DNA of 64,000 nt. Origin: Mycogone perniciosa (lineage: Eukaryota > Ascomycota > Sordariomycetes > Hypocreales > Hypocreaceae). Below, in pieces: positions 11,902 to 21,924 of the stretch. The notes below the pieces were generated by a model that did no database searches, was not told the DNA's origin, and saw nothing but the letters and a program-made list of their open reading frames with translations. The translations under genes and the position numbers were made by a program. The stretch spans positions 62,001 through 126,000 of the forward strand of contig JAOALB010000094.1 in assembly GCA_025331125.1 (NCBI GenBank), read 5' to 3'. Within the stretch, counting starts at the first letter, position 1, and the number at the start of each line of letters is the position of its first letter.

Positions 11902-13571
11902 TTAAGAAGACTTTTGAGCCCGTTCCCATGCACCTTCAAGGCTCGCTTCCCGACCGACTACTACCACGCTGCCCTCCACTGTGCTTTGCTGGGCGTCTTC
12001 GGATTTGACGTATATAGCACTCTCCATTAGTCCCTCCTCCCTTATTTCGTTCTCCCAGTTGTTCGAGTACACCACCGCGGAGAAAGCCTCAAGGTCCCGT
12101 ACCGTTTCCATTTCATTGAGGTACTCATTGGCCTCACCGTTGCCAATGACATGAGCCTGTCGCGTCAGAACCGACAGAATTTTGGGCAACAAGATAGCCC
12201 TGGTGCGCTTGAGATTGGTATTCGTTGCTAGAGTAGCGGCGTTGTCGTTCAAAGGAAGCTCGTACGCCTCACTGGCCAGCTTCTTGTCTACCAAATGGGA
12301 GAAGCCCGAGTCAAGCAGGAGAGTGAGAATGTGCGAGAAGGCCGGCGATTCGATGAGATCAGCTGTCTCGTCAAGCAACCGCCGTAGGCCAGCCGGCGAC
12401 TGCTGAGAACTATTCTCAAGGGATGGGCTATTGTCCCCCAGGATGCCTGACTCGCGGATCACCTCGTCTTCCCTGTCCTTGGGTGGCAAGAGGAAGGCCA
12501 GCCAGTCTGCGCCCCTCCGCTCCTCGGGTGTGGCGCCCTCAACCAGCTTCCTTACCTCCATGGTCAAGTCGGCAACACGGTCAAATGTGACCAAGTCGCG
12601 AGGGCTCAGGCTCCCAAAGACCGTCCGCACGGCGCTCTCGACGCGGTGCATCACCTCGACCCAACCCTTGTTCAGAAGCCACCAACTGAAGGTTAGATAT
12701 TTGCGGTTCGTGTCAAAGTCGCTGCCATACGATTGCTCTGTGTTGTCATCATCGTTGTTCTCGAGACTGATAGTTGCATGTTGAGCTCCGGTCGCAAGGG
12801 CTACAACACTCGATAGGTAACTGCGCCGGCCGAGAAGGTTTAGCTGGACCCTTGTCAGCATGGCGAGGAGGGCGAGCGTGTATATGAGAGTAAACGACCT
12901 AGTGACGGCTGTGCCAATGATGGTGTTAGCTTTTCAATTCCCACTGACAGTTCCGAAGAAAGCACATGCCACTGATGGTCAACTCATCCCACAGCTGTCT
13001 CTTGGTCTTCCGAGCCTTTGGCGGCGCAGCATCTTGTTGAGTAACATCTGCGGCGGCACCGAATGGGGATGGGGTCGCAATCTGGCTGGCGTGTATACCA
13101 CTCTCGCTCTGCATGCTGGCCATGCTCTTGCCGTCTTCCTCCGTGAGGGTTGTGTCGGCGATGCTCGGCGGCGTGGTTGATTCGCCGCTCTTGAGACTCC
13201 TCGCGGAACTCTTGATCTGCTGAATCTCATAGGTGATCTGCTCCGTATTTAGAGCATTGGTGATGTTGGTCGTGGCAGTGGGCAGAAGGGCCAGAACCGT
13301 GAAGGTACAGTCGTCTTGGTTCTGTTCAAATCGACGGCGCAGGCTAACGCGACAACAGCCAGTCAGTTAGGAACGAGGAGCGTACGCCTTTCATCACGCA
13401 GGTATGGACTCACTTTTCCTTGGCGATGCGATCGCTGCTCATGCGCTCGCGTGCATCGTTAATCTTTGACAGGACGTACTGCGTCACGACATAGCCTGCA
13501 CCAACGATGCCGACGCCAACGGCAATGGGCGTTCTGTTCTGACGCAACCAGCGCCGGGCCGACGAGAACAT
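11902..13571 (-). CDS. PEX3: peroxisome biogenesis protein PEX3
   Basis: Exons 13571-13414, 13343-12970 and 12908-11902 give 512 aa. An N-terminal hydrophobic segment at about residues 13-34 is the membrane anchor. It is followed by ENLRRRFEQNQDDC, a Pex3 signature. Farther on, TRSFTLIYTLALLAMLTRVQLNLLGRRSYLSSV is diagnostic of the family (cited as a region around 12770-12905). Pex3 sits in the peroxisomal membrane, docks the Pex19 receptor that delivers membrane proteins, and takes part in inheritance and pexophagy. The second intron is best read with a GC donor (GCATGT at 12969-12964), which keeps the conserved I-S-A/S-x-T-R spacing. A GT donor three bases upstream also keeps the frame but removes one residue. 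The gene converges on BET5. Confidence 0.93.
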
Positions 13572-13748
13572 GTTGGGTAGCGCAGGTTAGGTCAGAAGGC
13601 CTAAAGACGGGGTTCCATGAATTCGGGGGGTGAAGACGGATCAATGAGAAATGGGAGGCTGAATTGGAGAGAGAAGAGACGGAGCATGTACAGAGCATGT
13701 GAGACGGGTCTGGTCGCGATGGGTTGGGCAGGTAAATTGAAAGGTAGT

Positions 13749-13764
13749 TACGGAGTACTCCGTA
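13749..13764. repeat. perfect 16-nt palindrome TACGGAGTACTCCGTA
   Basis: Two dispersed motifs fused head to head through a shared GTAC. It lies about 180 bp upstream of the PEX3 start codon. Other exact copies in the window are single or tandem. Confidence 0.75.
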
Positions 13765-13900
13765 GTACAGGTACTATAGGTAGTTCCGTTCCTTGCTCTG
13801 CTGGGGATGCCTCGGTAAAGCTAGGCAATGGATAGTCACTAGTGCGAGTTGGGGTTCGGCACTGATGCTCCGTGCATATTGTTCCGGGGCGGGTGCGACT

Positions 13901-13930
13901 GCTACAGGGCCCTACAGGGCTTTACAGGGC
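13901..13930. repeat. three 10-bp tandem units (NNTACAGGGC)
   Basis: The units gctacagggc, cctacagggc and tttacagggc follow each other directly, sharing TACAGGGC. Non-coding; no function can be assigned. Confidence 0.7.
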
Positions 13931-14109
13931 ATTTCCAGAGGCGCCTTGAGCGTCTACGACAGGAGGCGACAAATGAAAGCCACAGCTTATCGCTTATCGG
14001 AGCGACCCAGCGAATGGGCGTTCAGCGCTGCAGCCGCAGTGACGTGCCCCCCCAAGCCCCATTATCCCTCTTCCCCACCTCCCCTCTCCGGAGACTGGTC
14101 CTGTGCTTT

Positions 14110-14126
14110 TACGGAGTACTTCGTAC
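14110..14126. repeat. TACGGAGTAC joined to TTCGTAC
   Basis: An exact motif copy runs directly into TTCGTAC, the half of the companion unit TACTTCGTAC. The same combination recurs near 21350 and 32395. Confidence 0.6.
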
Positions 14127-14251
14127 ATGGGAGCAGCTTTTTTGCCTTCTCCTTCAGCGGAGCCACTCAGTAGTAGCCTGCCACCATCAGATGAAGCCTG
14201 TTAACGCTAGCAGGCGTAGCAGATGCTAAACGAGGGTGACGCTCCCTCAGC

Positions 14252-14333
14252 TGACTCGACTCAAACCGACACAGATCAACCCGACTCGACTCGACTCGAT
14301 TCGACTCGCCTTGACTTGACTTGACTTGATCTG
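14252..14333. repeat. pentamer microsatellites CGACT and TTGAC
   Basis: Repeated CGACT units (with an interruption near 14265-14280) give way to repeated TTGAC units. The tract ends about 210 bp upstream of the ATG101 start codon, so it is likely within the promoter or 5' leader. Confidence 0.75.
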
Positions 14334-14542
14334 GAATCTGGAACCTGGATCGCCGACTTCAGCGCCAGCAATGTTCGTCTCCTCCAGACCGTCACGTTAG
14401 CCCATTCAGTTCCATTTCTTCCCAGCATTCCATCCTTTTTTCGGTCGCGCGTGTCCGATATCACGAAATCCACAGCCTTAATAACTGCCTCCTCCGAGCG
14501 ACGACCAGTGACCAACGGCCAGGCCCACCTTTCATAGAAGAA

Positions 14543-15390
14543 ATGGACCAACAGAAGCCCCCGGAGTTCATATTGGACGTCTTTACCGATCCGAGATCTG
14601 TCCGTGACGTCGTCAAAGGTATTTGATTTACCATGCTCTCCGTCGGCCTTTCGTCGGCCTTCTTCGCCTTCCACCCATGCCATCCCCAATTCTCCCGATA
14701 TCGCTCTGTCGAACTCCTATTGACGTTTGGCTTCGAAAAACCAGGCATACTACACACTATATTCTTCAACCGCTTCTTCCCCTCCATCATCCCAAGCACC
14801 CGCGACGTCCTCGACCTCCCCCTCCCTTACGTCGACGATGACGAGCTGGAAACCATGATCGAGCAGCGCGCCTACGCCCTCGAGCGCCAACTCGACGCCG
14901 AGCGCTCCGCCGCTGCAGGCATAGGAGACGGGCCCAAAGTCGGCGGCATTGGTGGCAACGGAGGCGAAGATGGCGGCAGCGGCGGCAGGGGTCAAATCAC
15001 CGTCCAGTTCTTTGAGCGCAGGCGACGTAAGGCGTGGCTCTCCCGCGGAGACGAGGAAGTCTGCTGGGAGTGTTGGACCATTAAGGTGACTGTCGCCGAG
15101 CCGAGAACTGAGAGTGGTGCGTTCCCAACCTACCTCTGCCTGTCCCACAAGGCAATAAATCCAACAAATGTCTCAAAGAAGATCCGCTAACGGTGTTCGC
15201 AGAACGGGCAAAGGTCCGCCGTGCTATGGAACAAACTCTTCTAACTACCGTCATGAAAATCGTCACCTTCGTTAACACCCACAAAGATCATATCCCGCCC
15301 ATCACTACACAAGGCAGCAACCCATTTCCTTACAAGATCAATATTGAACCTAAAGAAACCGGATGGGCGGCTCGTATGCGCCTTTATTAG
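14543..15390 (+). CDS. ATG101: autophagy-related protein 101
   Basis: Exons 14543-14618, 14745-15116 and 15203-15390 join to 211 aa. Recognisable family segments are PPEFILDVF at the start, GILHTIFFNRFFPSI with RDVLDLPLPYVDD, ITVQFFERRRRKAW, EEVCWECWTIKVTVAEPRTES and ERAKVRRAME. NTHKDHIPPIT lies near the end. Atg101 is a HORMA-fold protein that pairs with Atg13 and stabilises the Atg1/ULK initiation complex in fungi that lack yeast Atg29/Atg31. A Gly-rich insert at about residues 81-108 between two conserved blocks looks like a variable loop. Both introns have GT donors and AG acceptors and keep phase 1. The identification is secure. Confidence 0.94.
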
Positions 15391-16223
15391 ATGATAACCC
15401 TGAAGCCTAGCTTCCTCTTTTTGAATACTTAAATAGCCAGGAGGGGCTCATTGTTCCCCCTAAATACTCTGGGCCACAGACATTGGGCCTAATGGCCATA
15501 CTGTACATATGCTCTAGGCGTTTGGTAATCTGTATCGGCGTATGAGATGGGCTTACTCAATCATAGATACCCCTAGTTCACACAGCGACCTGAATAGATT
15601 TGTACTACGAATTAGATGTATCAGGACTTCATGGTGGTGAGACTAAGTATCACGAAGGCGCAAGGAAAATCAGTGGTGAATTACAATACCAATCTCATTC
15701 AATTCAGAAACATGTAACCGATGGCATGTGTGATCCTGCAGGCCAAGCCTTGCCTATCCCCTTAATACAATGAATACAGAAAAAGTGTTCTCCCGCAGCC
15801 TATTCCAGTTCCCTTTCCCTTTGTTTGTGTGAATCCAGACTCCAGACATCCAATCAACAAGCAAGCAAAGAAACAAAAAAAAAGTGCAACAGAGCCAAGT
15901 GATTCCGAACAAGCCAGCCAACCAACCAACCGGCCAATAACAACATCCCAATGCAGCAAAAGAGTATATACTCAATCAATCATTACCCGTTAGAAGCTAG
16001 CCGCGAAGCCAACGGAGGGGACCACAGACGGAGCTGAGCCCCCCGGTACTCTAATCCAACCCTTGTTGGGTCAACAGACGCAGAAGTCGCCTGGTATTTC
16101 GTGCGAAAGGGCAGACACAAGCCAGCTGTTCAAGAATAATGGACTTTTCTTTCGCCTTCTCCTTTCATCAAGTCGTAATATCGTAATTAATTCTTCAGTG
16201 TTGTGGCGCCATTCTCTTGTGTC
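15391..16223. other. intergenic, convergent 3' flanks of ATG101 and forkhead gene
   Basis: The genes on both sides end here, so this should hold two 3' untranslated regions. The small frames (for example near 15754-15975) are A/T-rich and lack any recognisable protein feature. Confidence 0.6.
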
Positions 16224-18479
16224 TTAGAAGGTAGTTGAGAAGCTCCGACCCAGTGGCTTGCCGCCCCTGGTGGAGCCCCTGGGTGGTTGTGAACCAGACC
16301 CAATCTTCTGGAATCCCTGAAGGATATCAAGTCCAGTAAAGTCCGATACGTCAGCGTGAGCGCCGGACACAAAATCATTTGGGTCAATCACAAGCGACGG
16401 CCAATCGCCGTCACCGGGAAGCTCCAGAAGGGATGCGAATTTGCTTGGTGAATTGCCCCGAGTAGGTGATTGCTGGAAGAGCTTTGAGGGGGAGCTAAGG
16501 CCTTCAAATGCCTTGCTTGGTGTTTCCAGAAACTGTGAAGGCGATTGGTCCGGGGCCTTCAGAAAAGGTGCCGATGAGATCGGTCGCTTAGTGGCCGAGT
16601 TGGTTACCTCCTCAAGGGCAGAGGCCGATACAGACCGATCCAGACGAGCGCGTTTAGCAGAGCGCTTCACTGGTGATCCAGCATCCACTGAGCCAATGCC
16701 CGAGAAGACATTCTCATCAACACCCGTGAGGTCTTCAAAAATGTCGAAATTGGGAACGCTACCGTCGTCAAAGTTGTAGATTGTTTCGTCCAAGTGGAAA
16801 GCAGGACTCCAAGGCATACTCTCATCACTGACACCAGTTACTCGACGGAGTGGGGACTGTAGCATGTGCCGAACCTTGTCACGGTGAATGCGAAGGTTGG
16901 TGTTGGGCGAAACTGAAGGTGGGGGCCGTACAGGGGGCTTGATCTTGACCATTGGTGTAAGGGGAGGGAGCATTTGATTCTCGTGAGCCTGCCGGAAGGG
17001 TGAGGAGGAGATTGGCCCATAGGCCGAGAAGGACCGAGCCTTTGTAGGGCTAAATGGTGAGGAGCCTCGTAGTCGTGCAATTTCTTCCTCAGCGCGTCCA
17101 CGCTTGATTCGGGGTCGGTCAGCTTCTGAGGTGAGTAGAAGGGCCTTTGGATTGGGCCGCATGGCAGACGATTCCAGCGAGGAGATGTATCCGCTGTCGT
17201 CCATGGAGGCGAACTTGCGTTTGTGGGAACGGCTTATTGAAGAGACGGGATTGCGGTCCAGGGGGGGAGGTGTACCGTTCCGGCGCTCATGCCGGGAGAT
17301 TGGCGGTGATGAGTGCATAATAGCGGGTAGAGGCGAGTAGAGTGATGATTCCAGCGGAAGCTCATGTTCCGCACTCTTGTCTCCGGCATCCTCGTTAGGT
17401 GCGTTATCCGACACCAGAATCGTCGCATCCGAGGAGGGCTCCAGAGGCATCGATATAGTCGCCTGTGAGGTGGGGAGTGGAGGAAGGTTGTTTGAGTGGA
17501 TGATAGGAGCAGGAGGCGGCAGAGTAGGCTCAGGCATGAGAACTGGCGTTGGCCCCGACGGCTCTAGACGTGTCGACATAACGGGGAGATTCTCGGCGGT
17601 CAGGACTGCTTTGCGAGTCGGCTTCTCCTTAAGGAACTGAAACTCGGTTCCAGGCTCGATAGCCCAATAATTTCCTTTGCCAGGATCGTCTTTGGGTCGC
17701 TCGATCTTGATGAAATTTTTGTGAAGGCTCAGGTTATGTCGAATGCTATTCTGCCATCCAGCGTCGTTAGGGTTGTAGAAAGAGTAGTTGTCACTGATCC
17801 ATTTGTAAATCTGCGCAAGTGTGAGGCGACGCATGGGTGATCGAAGAATGGCCATTCCAATGAGTTGTGCGTAGCTGTGGGGCGGCTTCGTGCCGTCATC
17901 TGTGATCGGAGGGAAGGAATCGTGAGGGGGTAATGTTTGCTCCTCCGTCTTGACCTTCTTCGTTGGTCTCGAGTCTTTGATAGGTGCCGCTTCCATCAGG
18001 CCTCGTTTGCCATTCGGTTTCTGGTAATACTGTTCAACGGACAAGTGGATCGTCGGTGGCGCCGGGAAGATTTGTGGGTGAATGTTCTCTTTGCCGTAGT
18101 TAAGGCTCGAGTCGGCAACCTGCTTCTGAAGCCCAGTCTTGAACTTGGATAGCGGTGGCTTCTTCTGCAGCGAGTCTGTAATTGCTGCTTTCCCCACGGG
18201 AGGTGCCATCGGTACCATGTTCAATTTGCTCCCTTGCGACGTCCTTAGTGGCGATCTCGGCGATGAGGACTTGACCTTGTATGGTGAATAGTTGGCGTTT
18301 GCGGAAGATGGCGGGTTCAGAACGACGTTGGAATTTGAACTCGCTAGGGGCCGTCGAACGGACTTGGTTACATTCGGCATCGGGGCGTGACTCGTCATCG
18401 GCGCACTGCTCTCGAAGATGTCGTCCTGGAAGATCTGTAAGGGCTCGCTGGAGCCTGGAAAACGCGTCGATTTGGCCAT
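16224..18479 (-). CDS. forkhead transcription factor, HCM1/Sep1-like
   Basis: One uninterrupted exon encodes 751 aa. The forkhead (winged-helix) domain is at about 198-286: KPPHSYAQLIGMAI, then WISDNYSFYNP, then the recognition-helix segment WQNSIRHNLSLHKNFIKIER, then KGNYWAIEPG. No FHA domain is seen, which argues against FKH1/FKH2 and for the HCM1 (yeast) / Sep1 (S. pombe) type that controls S-phase or septation genes. The rest is low-complexity and rich in Ser/Pro, with many SP/TP sites that could be CDK targets. A KEN box (K130-E131-N132) and RxxL at R42-L45 could be APC/C degrons; this is pattern only. A 5' untranslated intron is likely at 18711-18559 (GTGAGC donor, GCTAAC branch, CAG acceptor). 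Confidence 0.88.
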   Translation of the reverse strand: MAKSTRFPGSSEPLQIFQDDIFESSAPMTSHAPMPNVTKSVRRPLASSNSNVVLNPPSSANANYSPYKVKSSSPRSPLRTSQGSKLNMVPMAPPVGKAAITDSLQKKPPLSKFKTGLQKQVADSSLNYGKENIHPQIFPAPPTIHLSVEQYYQKPNGKRGLMEAAPIKDSRPTKKVKTEEQTLPPHDSFPPITDDGTKPPHSYAQLIGMAILRSPMRRLTLAQIYKWISDNYSFYNPNDAGWQNSIRHNLSLHKNFIKIERPKDDPGKGNYWAIEPGTEFQFLKEKPTRKAVLTAENLPVMSTRLEPSGPTPVLMPEPTLPPPAPIIHSNNLPPLPTSQATISMPLEPSSDATILVSDNAPNEDAGDKSAEHELPLESSLYSPLPAIMHSSPPISRHERRNGTPPPLDRNPVSSISRSHKRKFASMDDSGYISSLESSAMRPNPKALLLTSEADRPRIKRGRAEEEIARLRGSSPFSPTKARSFSAYGPISSSPFRQAHENQMLPPLTPMVKIKPPVRPPPSVSPNTNLRIHRDKVRHMLQSPLRRVTGVSDESMPWSPAFHLDETIYNFDDGSVPNFDIFEDLTGVDENVFSGIGSVDAGSPVKRSAKRARLDRSVSASALEEVTNSATKRPISSAPFLKAPDQSPSQFLETPSKAFEGLSSPSKLFQQSPTRGNSPSKFASLLELPGDGDWPSLVIDPNDFVSGAHADVSDFTGLDILQGFQKIGSGSQPPRGSTRGGKPLGRSFSTTF

Positions 18480-18558
18480 TCTGGCCAGACCAAGGTAATA
18501 GGCGTGCGCTTGGCTGCGATGTGTGGCTGCGATGCAACTGGTATTGGGGAAATCTGTA

Positions 18559-18711
18559 CTGCGCGACAGTTAGCGCCAACGTTGAGAGGGCAAGACGCGA
18601 CGTAGTTGTCTTCTCGACAGCAGGTCATCGCAGGTTCGCAGGCGGTTGTGGTTTGCTAGGTAAAGGGCTGCTTGTGATAGAGGAGCCAAGAAGGTTAAAA
18701 TGAGTGCTCAC
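18559..18711 (-). other. putative 5' UTR intron of the forkhead gene
   Basis: On the minus strand, a GTGAGC donor at 18711 is paired with a CGCTAACTG branch-like site and a CGCAG acceptor at about 18559, 80 nt before the start codon. The length, about 150 nt, fits fungal leader introns. No transcript evidence is available. Confidence 0.45.
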
Positions 18712-20326
18712 CTCGCTCAAGTCCGGCTTCGTACGGGCTGTGGGGCGGTAATACAGGGCCGGGAGTCGCGACCCTGGCTAGGCTTTACTTTTGTTGGCGA
18801 TGAGATAAAGGAGGGCCAGCTCGGACCGTTGGTAATTCGGATATAAATAAAATCGCGTCGGATTGAGCGTGTTCTTTGTGGACAACGGCAGCAACGAGAA
18901 AGAACTGAAGAGGAAAAGAAATATTGCGAGGACGAGTGTGATGGTGTTGAGATGGAAAAGCGAGCGGAAGGAGGGGAGATGGCCGAAGTAGTAGTACTAT
19001 GATAGGAAGGGAGAGTCAAGAAGGTGTGGGCAGGGCAGTTGGAATAGCCAGAATCGATTGATTCAGCCAAGGGCAGCGCAGCCAACTCAACGACGTTGGA
19101 CCTTGGAATAGACCGGGTGGAGAGGCGACCAGGGTGGCCTGCAAGCCGGGGATTGGATGGGATGCGTCCAGGCTGACACGAGCGACCGGGGTTATGGCTT
19201 GCGACGTGCAGATTCTGCTTCTCCAGCCTGGAACTAGCACGATAGAGCAGCCCAGATATTGGCCCTTGGGTATTAAGACTGGATTGGCGTCGGAGGCAGA
19301 GTCACTGCCCGTTTTGAGGGTCGCGTCGAGGGAGAACAAGGGAGCGGGGGTTTCGGAATGGACAAAGGGATCGATCGAGGAATGGCGAAAGTCTTGAACT
19401 GGGCTGTGCCAAAGCGGAGCACCTGTAGGAGCCTGTCGTTTCATGCATCCATTACCTGTCGGCCTGGCATGCAGTGGTTTGGTGATAACTGAATGGACGG
19501 GACGGTAGCAACACAATGTGGTATGCGTGCGAATGTGCTCCGTATGCTGTATGTACAGAATATGTGCTTCGTCTGCGCGGGACGATGTCGATGGGCCCAA
19601 AGTGGTGCAGAGTCGAGCGAGCGGGATGGCGATCTCTCGATTCTCGATTCTTGATATTAGAGATTGGGGTTACACCTTTGGTTCTTTTCTTGCGGATGAG
19701 AGAATGAATGGCAGCGCTCCTGGTGGCACCCTGATCTGCGAGACACTAAAGCCGTCTCGTCTAGCACAAAGCTTCCCGGGTGGAATTGCCAAGAAAGAGG
19801 ACCTCGAGTCTTTCACTTTGCTCGATCTCGTTGGATCTGGTAATAAACTGATAACCAGCCAGCCACAGACCGGGGATGCTGCCGATGTTCAACACTCTTC
19901 TTCAACAAGTGCCGCCGGGTCTTATGAGTCGTCCTTTTCTATCTGTCTCTTCTTCTTGTTTCTTCTGTCCTGGTCCTTTGGAATTCTAGGGGTTTGGATC
20001 GTCCCTTTCCCAGCCCGATGAGATGGCGATGGAAAGCAAGGGCGTGTTGCGTGCTCTCCAAGATCACCCTTCACATACGAGGTCTCGGTGATACCAAGAA
20101 CTAGGCTCTTAGAAATTCGGTCGGACCCCGTTCTTTGATTCGCCTACGCGCCACGCCCGAGAGGCATGTGAGAAGGAAAAAAGGGAGGGGTGAGAGAGCG
20201 ACACTGTCGAGAGTGCTGATTGGGTTGTGGCAAGAAACGTGAGGGGGGGTGAGGCCGCAGCGCAACTGACCCGTGGTGTGACGTCTTTTGGTCTTTTTCT
20301 GGCCAAGAAGGACATTAAGGGCTGAG

Positions 20327-20378
20327 ACGCGTTCAGGTCCGACGCGTCTTGTTTACCTGCGACGCGTCTTCCACCAAT
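20327..20378. promoter_or_regulatory. cluster of three MCB (ACGCGT) boxes with forkhead core and CCAAT
   Basis: ACGCGT occurs at 20327-20332, 20342-20347 and 20362-20367, the last two inside identical decamers GACGCGTCTT 20 bp apart. A forkhead core TGTTTAC lies at 20350-20356 between them, and CCAAT at 20374-20378. ACGCGT is the MluI cell-cycle box bound by MBF in yeasts. The block lies about 1.85 kb upstream of the forkhead start codon, the only gene it could serve as a promoter element. Function is inferred. Confidence 0.55.
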
Positions 20379-21039
20379 CAGCGCACGCTCTATCGCTTCG
20401 CCCAGAATGCAGAATGGGCTTTGACCCGCAATCCTCCGTATAAGCTGAACAAATCCCGGGCCTTAATTGGGGCTTGGAATAATAAGCTCCTTGCAGATCT
20501 GCTCTCCTCTGAGCTTCTATGACGCGGGCGAAACGTCACGACTTTGCTATCCGTCCTCTCATATCTTGCGCCATGCCATCAAGAACGAACACGCTAGGCA
20601 CGCTATTATCATGTCCATCTTTCTTCTTTTCTCTTTCGTATGTCACTGACACGAGGCCCATTCCAGAGGCCTTACGCGAGCACAAGAATGCTATCCAACG
20701 AGCGTTTGCTACTACTAGTATCTATCGTATCGCAGGCTAGGAATGAAGGCAGCCCGTTCAATTGAGTCACCTGCTCGAATGCTTGCTAGAGGCCGTTCCT
20801 CAAGGTGATCTTAACTCAAGTCCAAGCGCAAAGACAAAGAAAACGCCACGCCGCCGGATACCACTGATGGATACTAATATCATGAGACTTCTTTCACAAG
20901 AGTTTATCAATGCGCCTTCAGACCGTGAATTATTAGATTCCATCCAAACAGCCAATCGATTCTAAATGCAGGCCAGGCTCCTTGACATGTCATGTATGTA
21001 CATGTCGATACTGCATGCGGGTTCAATGAACAGCATCCA

Positions 21040-21075
21040 CATATGTACTCCGAACGAAGTACTTCGTACATGGTG
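21040..21075. repeat. TACTCCG / GAAGTACTTCGTAC cluster
   Basis: A degenerate motif copy is followed by GAAGTACTTC, itself a palindrome. Non-coding. Confidence 0.45.
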
Positions 21076-21203
21076 ATCAATTCCCCTGTCGTGCGTAGCT
21101 CAAGCACCCGTGCGTGTATGGAGTAGATTATCATTAGTCTTACGAAGTACTAGTCAAGCGGGGACAAAGGGAGAGACCACAAAAGATGCATATTAGATAT
21201 TAT

Positions 21204-21219
21204 GTAGTAGTACTACTAC
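21204..21219. repeat. 16-nt palindrome GTAGTAGTACTACTAC
   Basis: Perfect palindrome of GTA and TAC triplets, followed by TACGGAATAC-type variants up to about 21262. Confidence 0.65.
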
Positions 21220-21349
21220 GGAATACTACCTCTACTATCATTAATATGGAGTATGGAATACTCCGTGCCTAACATTAAACAAAAGCCCTTTTTGCATTAT
21301 CAGACGGTATAATATTAAAACCCAGCTGCAGAAGAGTTATTGCGGTTCT

Positions 21350-21368
21350 GTACTCCGTACTTCGTATG
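21350..21368. repeat. GTACTCCGTA joined to CTTCGTA
   Basis: An exact motif copy is fused to the companion unit TACTTCGTA. Same arrangement as near 32395. Confidence 0.6.
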
Positions 21369-21924
21369 TTCCTACTACGATCCCTATTTATTGCCACCCC
21401 CTTATGCCTGTCACATGTCACTGATTCGTCTAAAGCCCGAAACATCCATCGTACAAACGACTCGCTTCTCCATACATGTAGTATGCATGTGTGTAGCCTA
21501 CATCATAGACAGATACATAGTACTCCATATGTTTATTACCTATGCATGTCCCAGCCTTTCCGCAAAGAGCCTTATTTAAAACAAACTAAAAAGCGTCTGA
21601 GTCTGCACCGCTGAATCACACGAACCGATGGGATCTGACAAGTTCCCCCTAGTATTTAAAGTTCAGGCACAGAGACAAAGATGCTACTAATCCAATCCAA
21701 ATAATTATAATCTGTTATACGCAGAGTAGTACAAAATAGGTAAGTAAAGTCTCAAGTGTGGAACGTCAAGACGACAGCAACGCGTCCATCCCAAGTTCGA
21801 CGTATGCGTACCACATCTTATGTCCAACTTTCCACCACCAAAGTCTCTCACAGTCGACACACTCCCCAGTTCATCTGAAAGCAAAGCCCCTTCACATTCC
21901 TCCACGCTATGCGGTACTGCAATA

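Larger units (their letters stand above)
13572..14542. promoter_or_regulatory. divergent promoter, PEX3 / ATG101
   Basis: About 970 bp between two diverging start codons. It holds the 16-nt palindrome at 13749-13764, three 10-bp tandem units at 13901-13930, a motif copy at 14110-14119 and the pentamer arrays at 14252-14333. No individual transcription-factor site could be assigned with confidence. Confidence 0.6.
18480..21924. other. 3.4-kb upstream region of the forkhead gene
   Basis: Both flanking genes read leftward, so this is the promoter and leader of the forkhead gene plus the 3' flank of PAN1 at the right. No convincing coding region was found. It contains the putative leader intron, the MCB block at 20327-20378 and several TAC/GTA repeats at 21040-21370. 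Confidence 0.55.

Noticed and set aside
19016..20021. Overlapping open frames on both strands in the forkhead upstream region (194 and 167 aa)
   Set aside because: No domain, no codon bias like the neighbours, and they overlap each other on opposite strands. More likely leader or promoter DNA.
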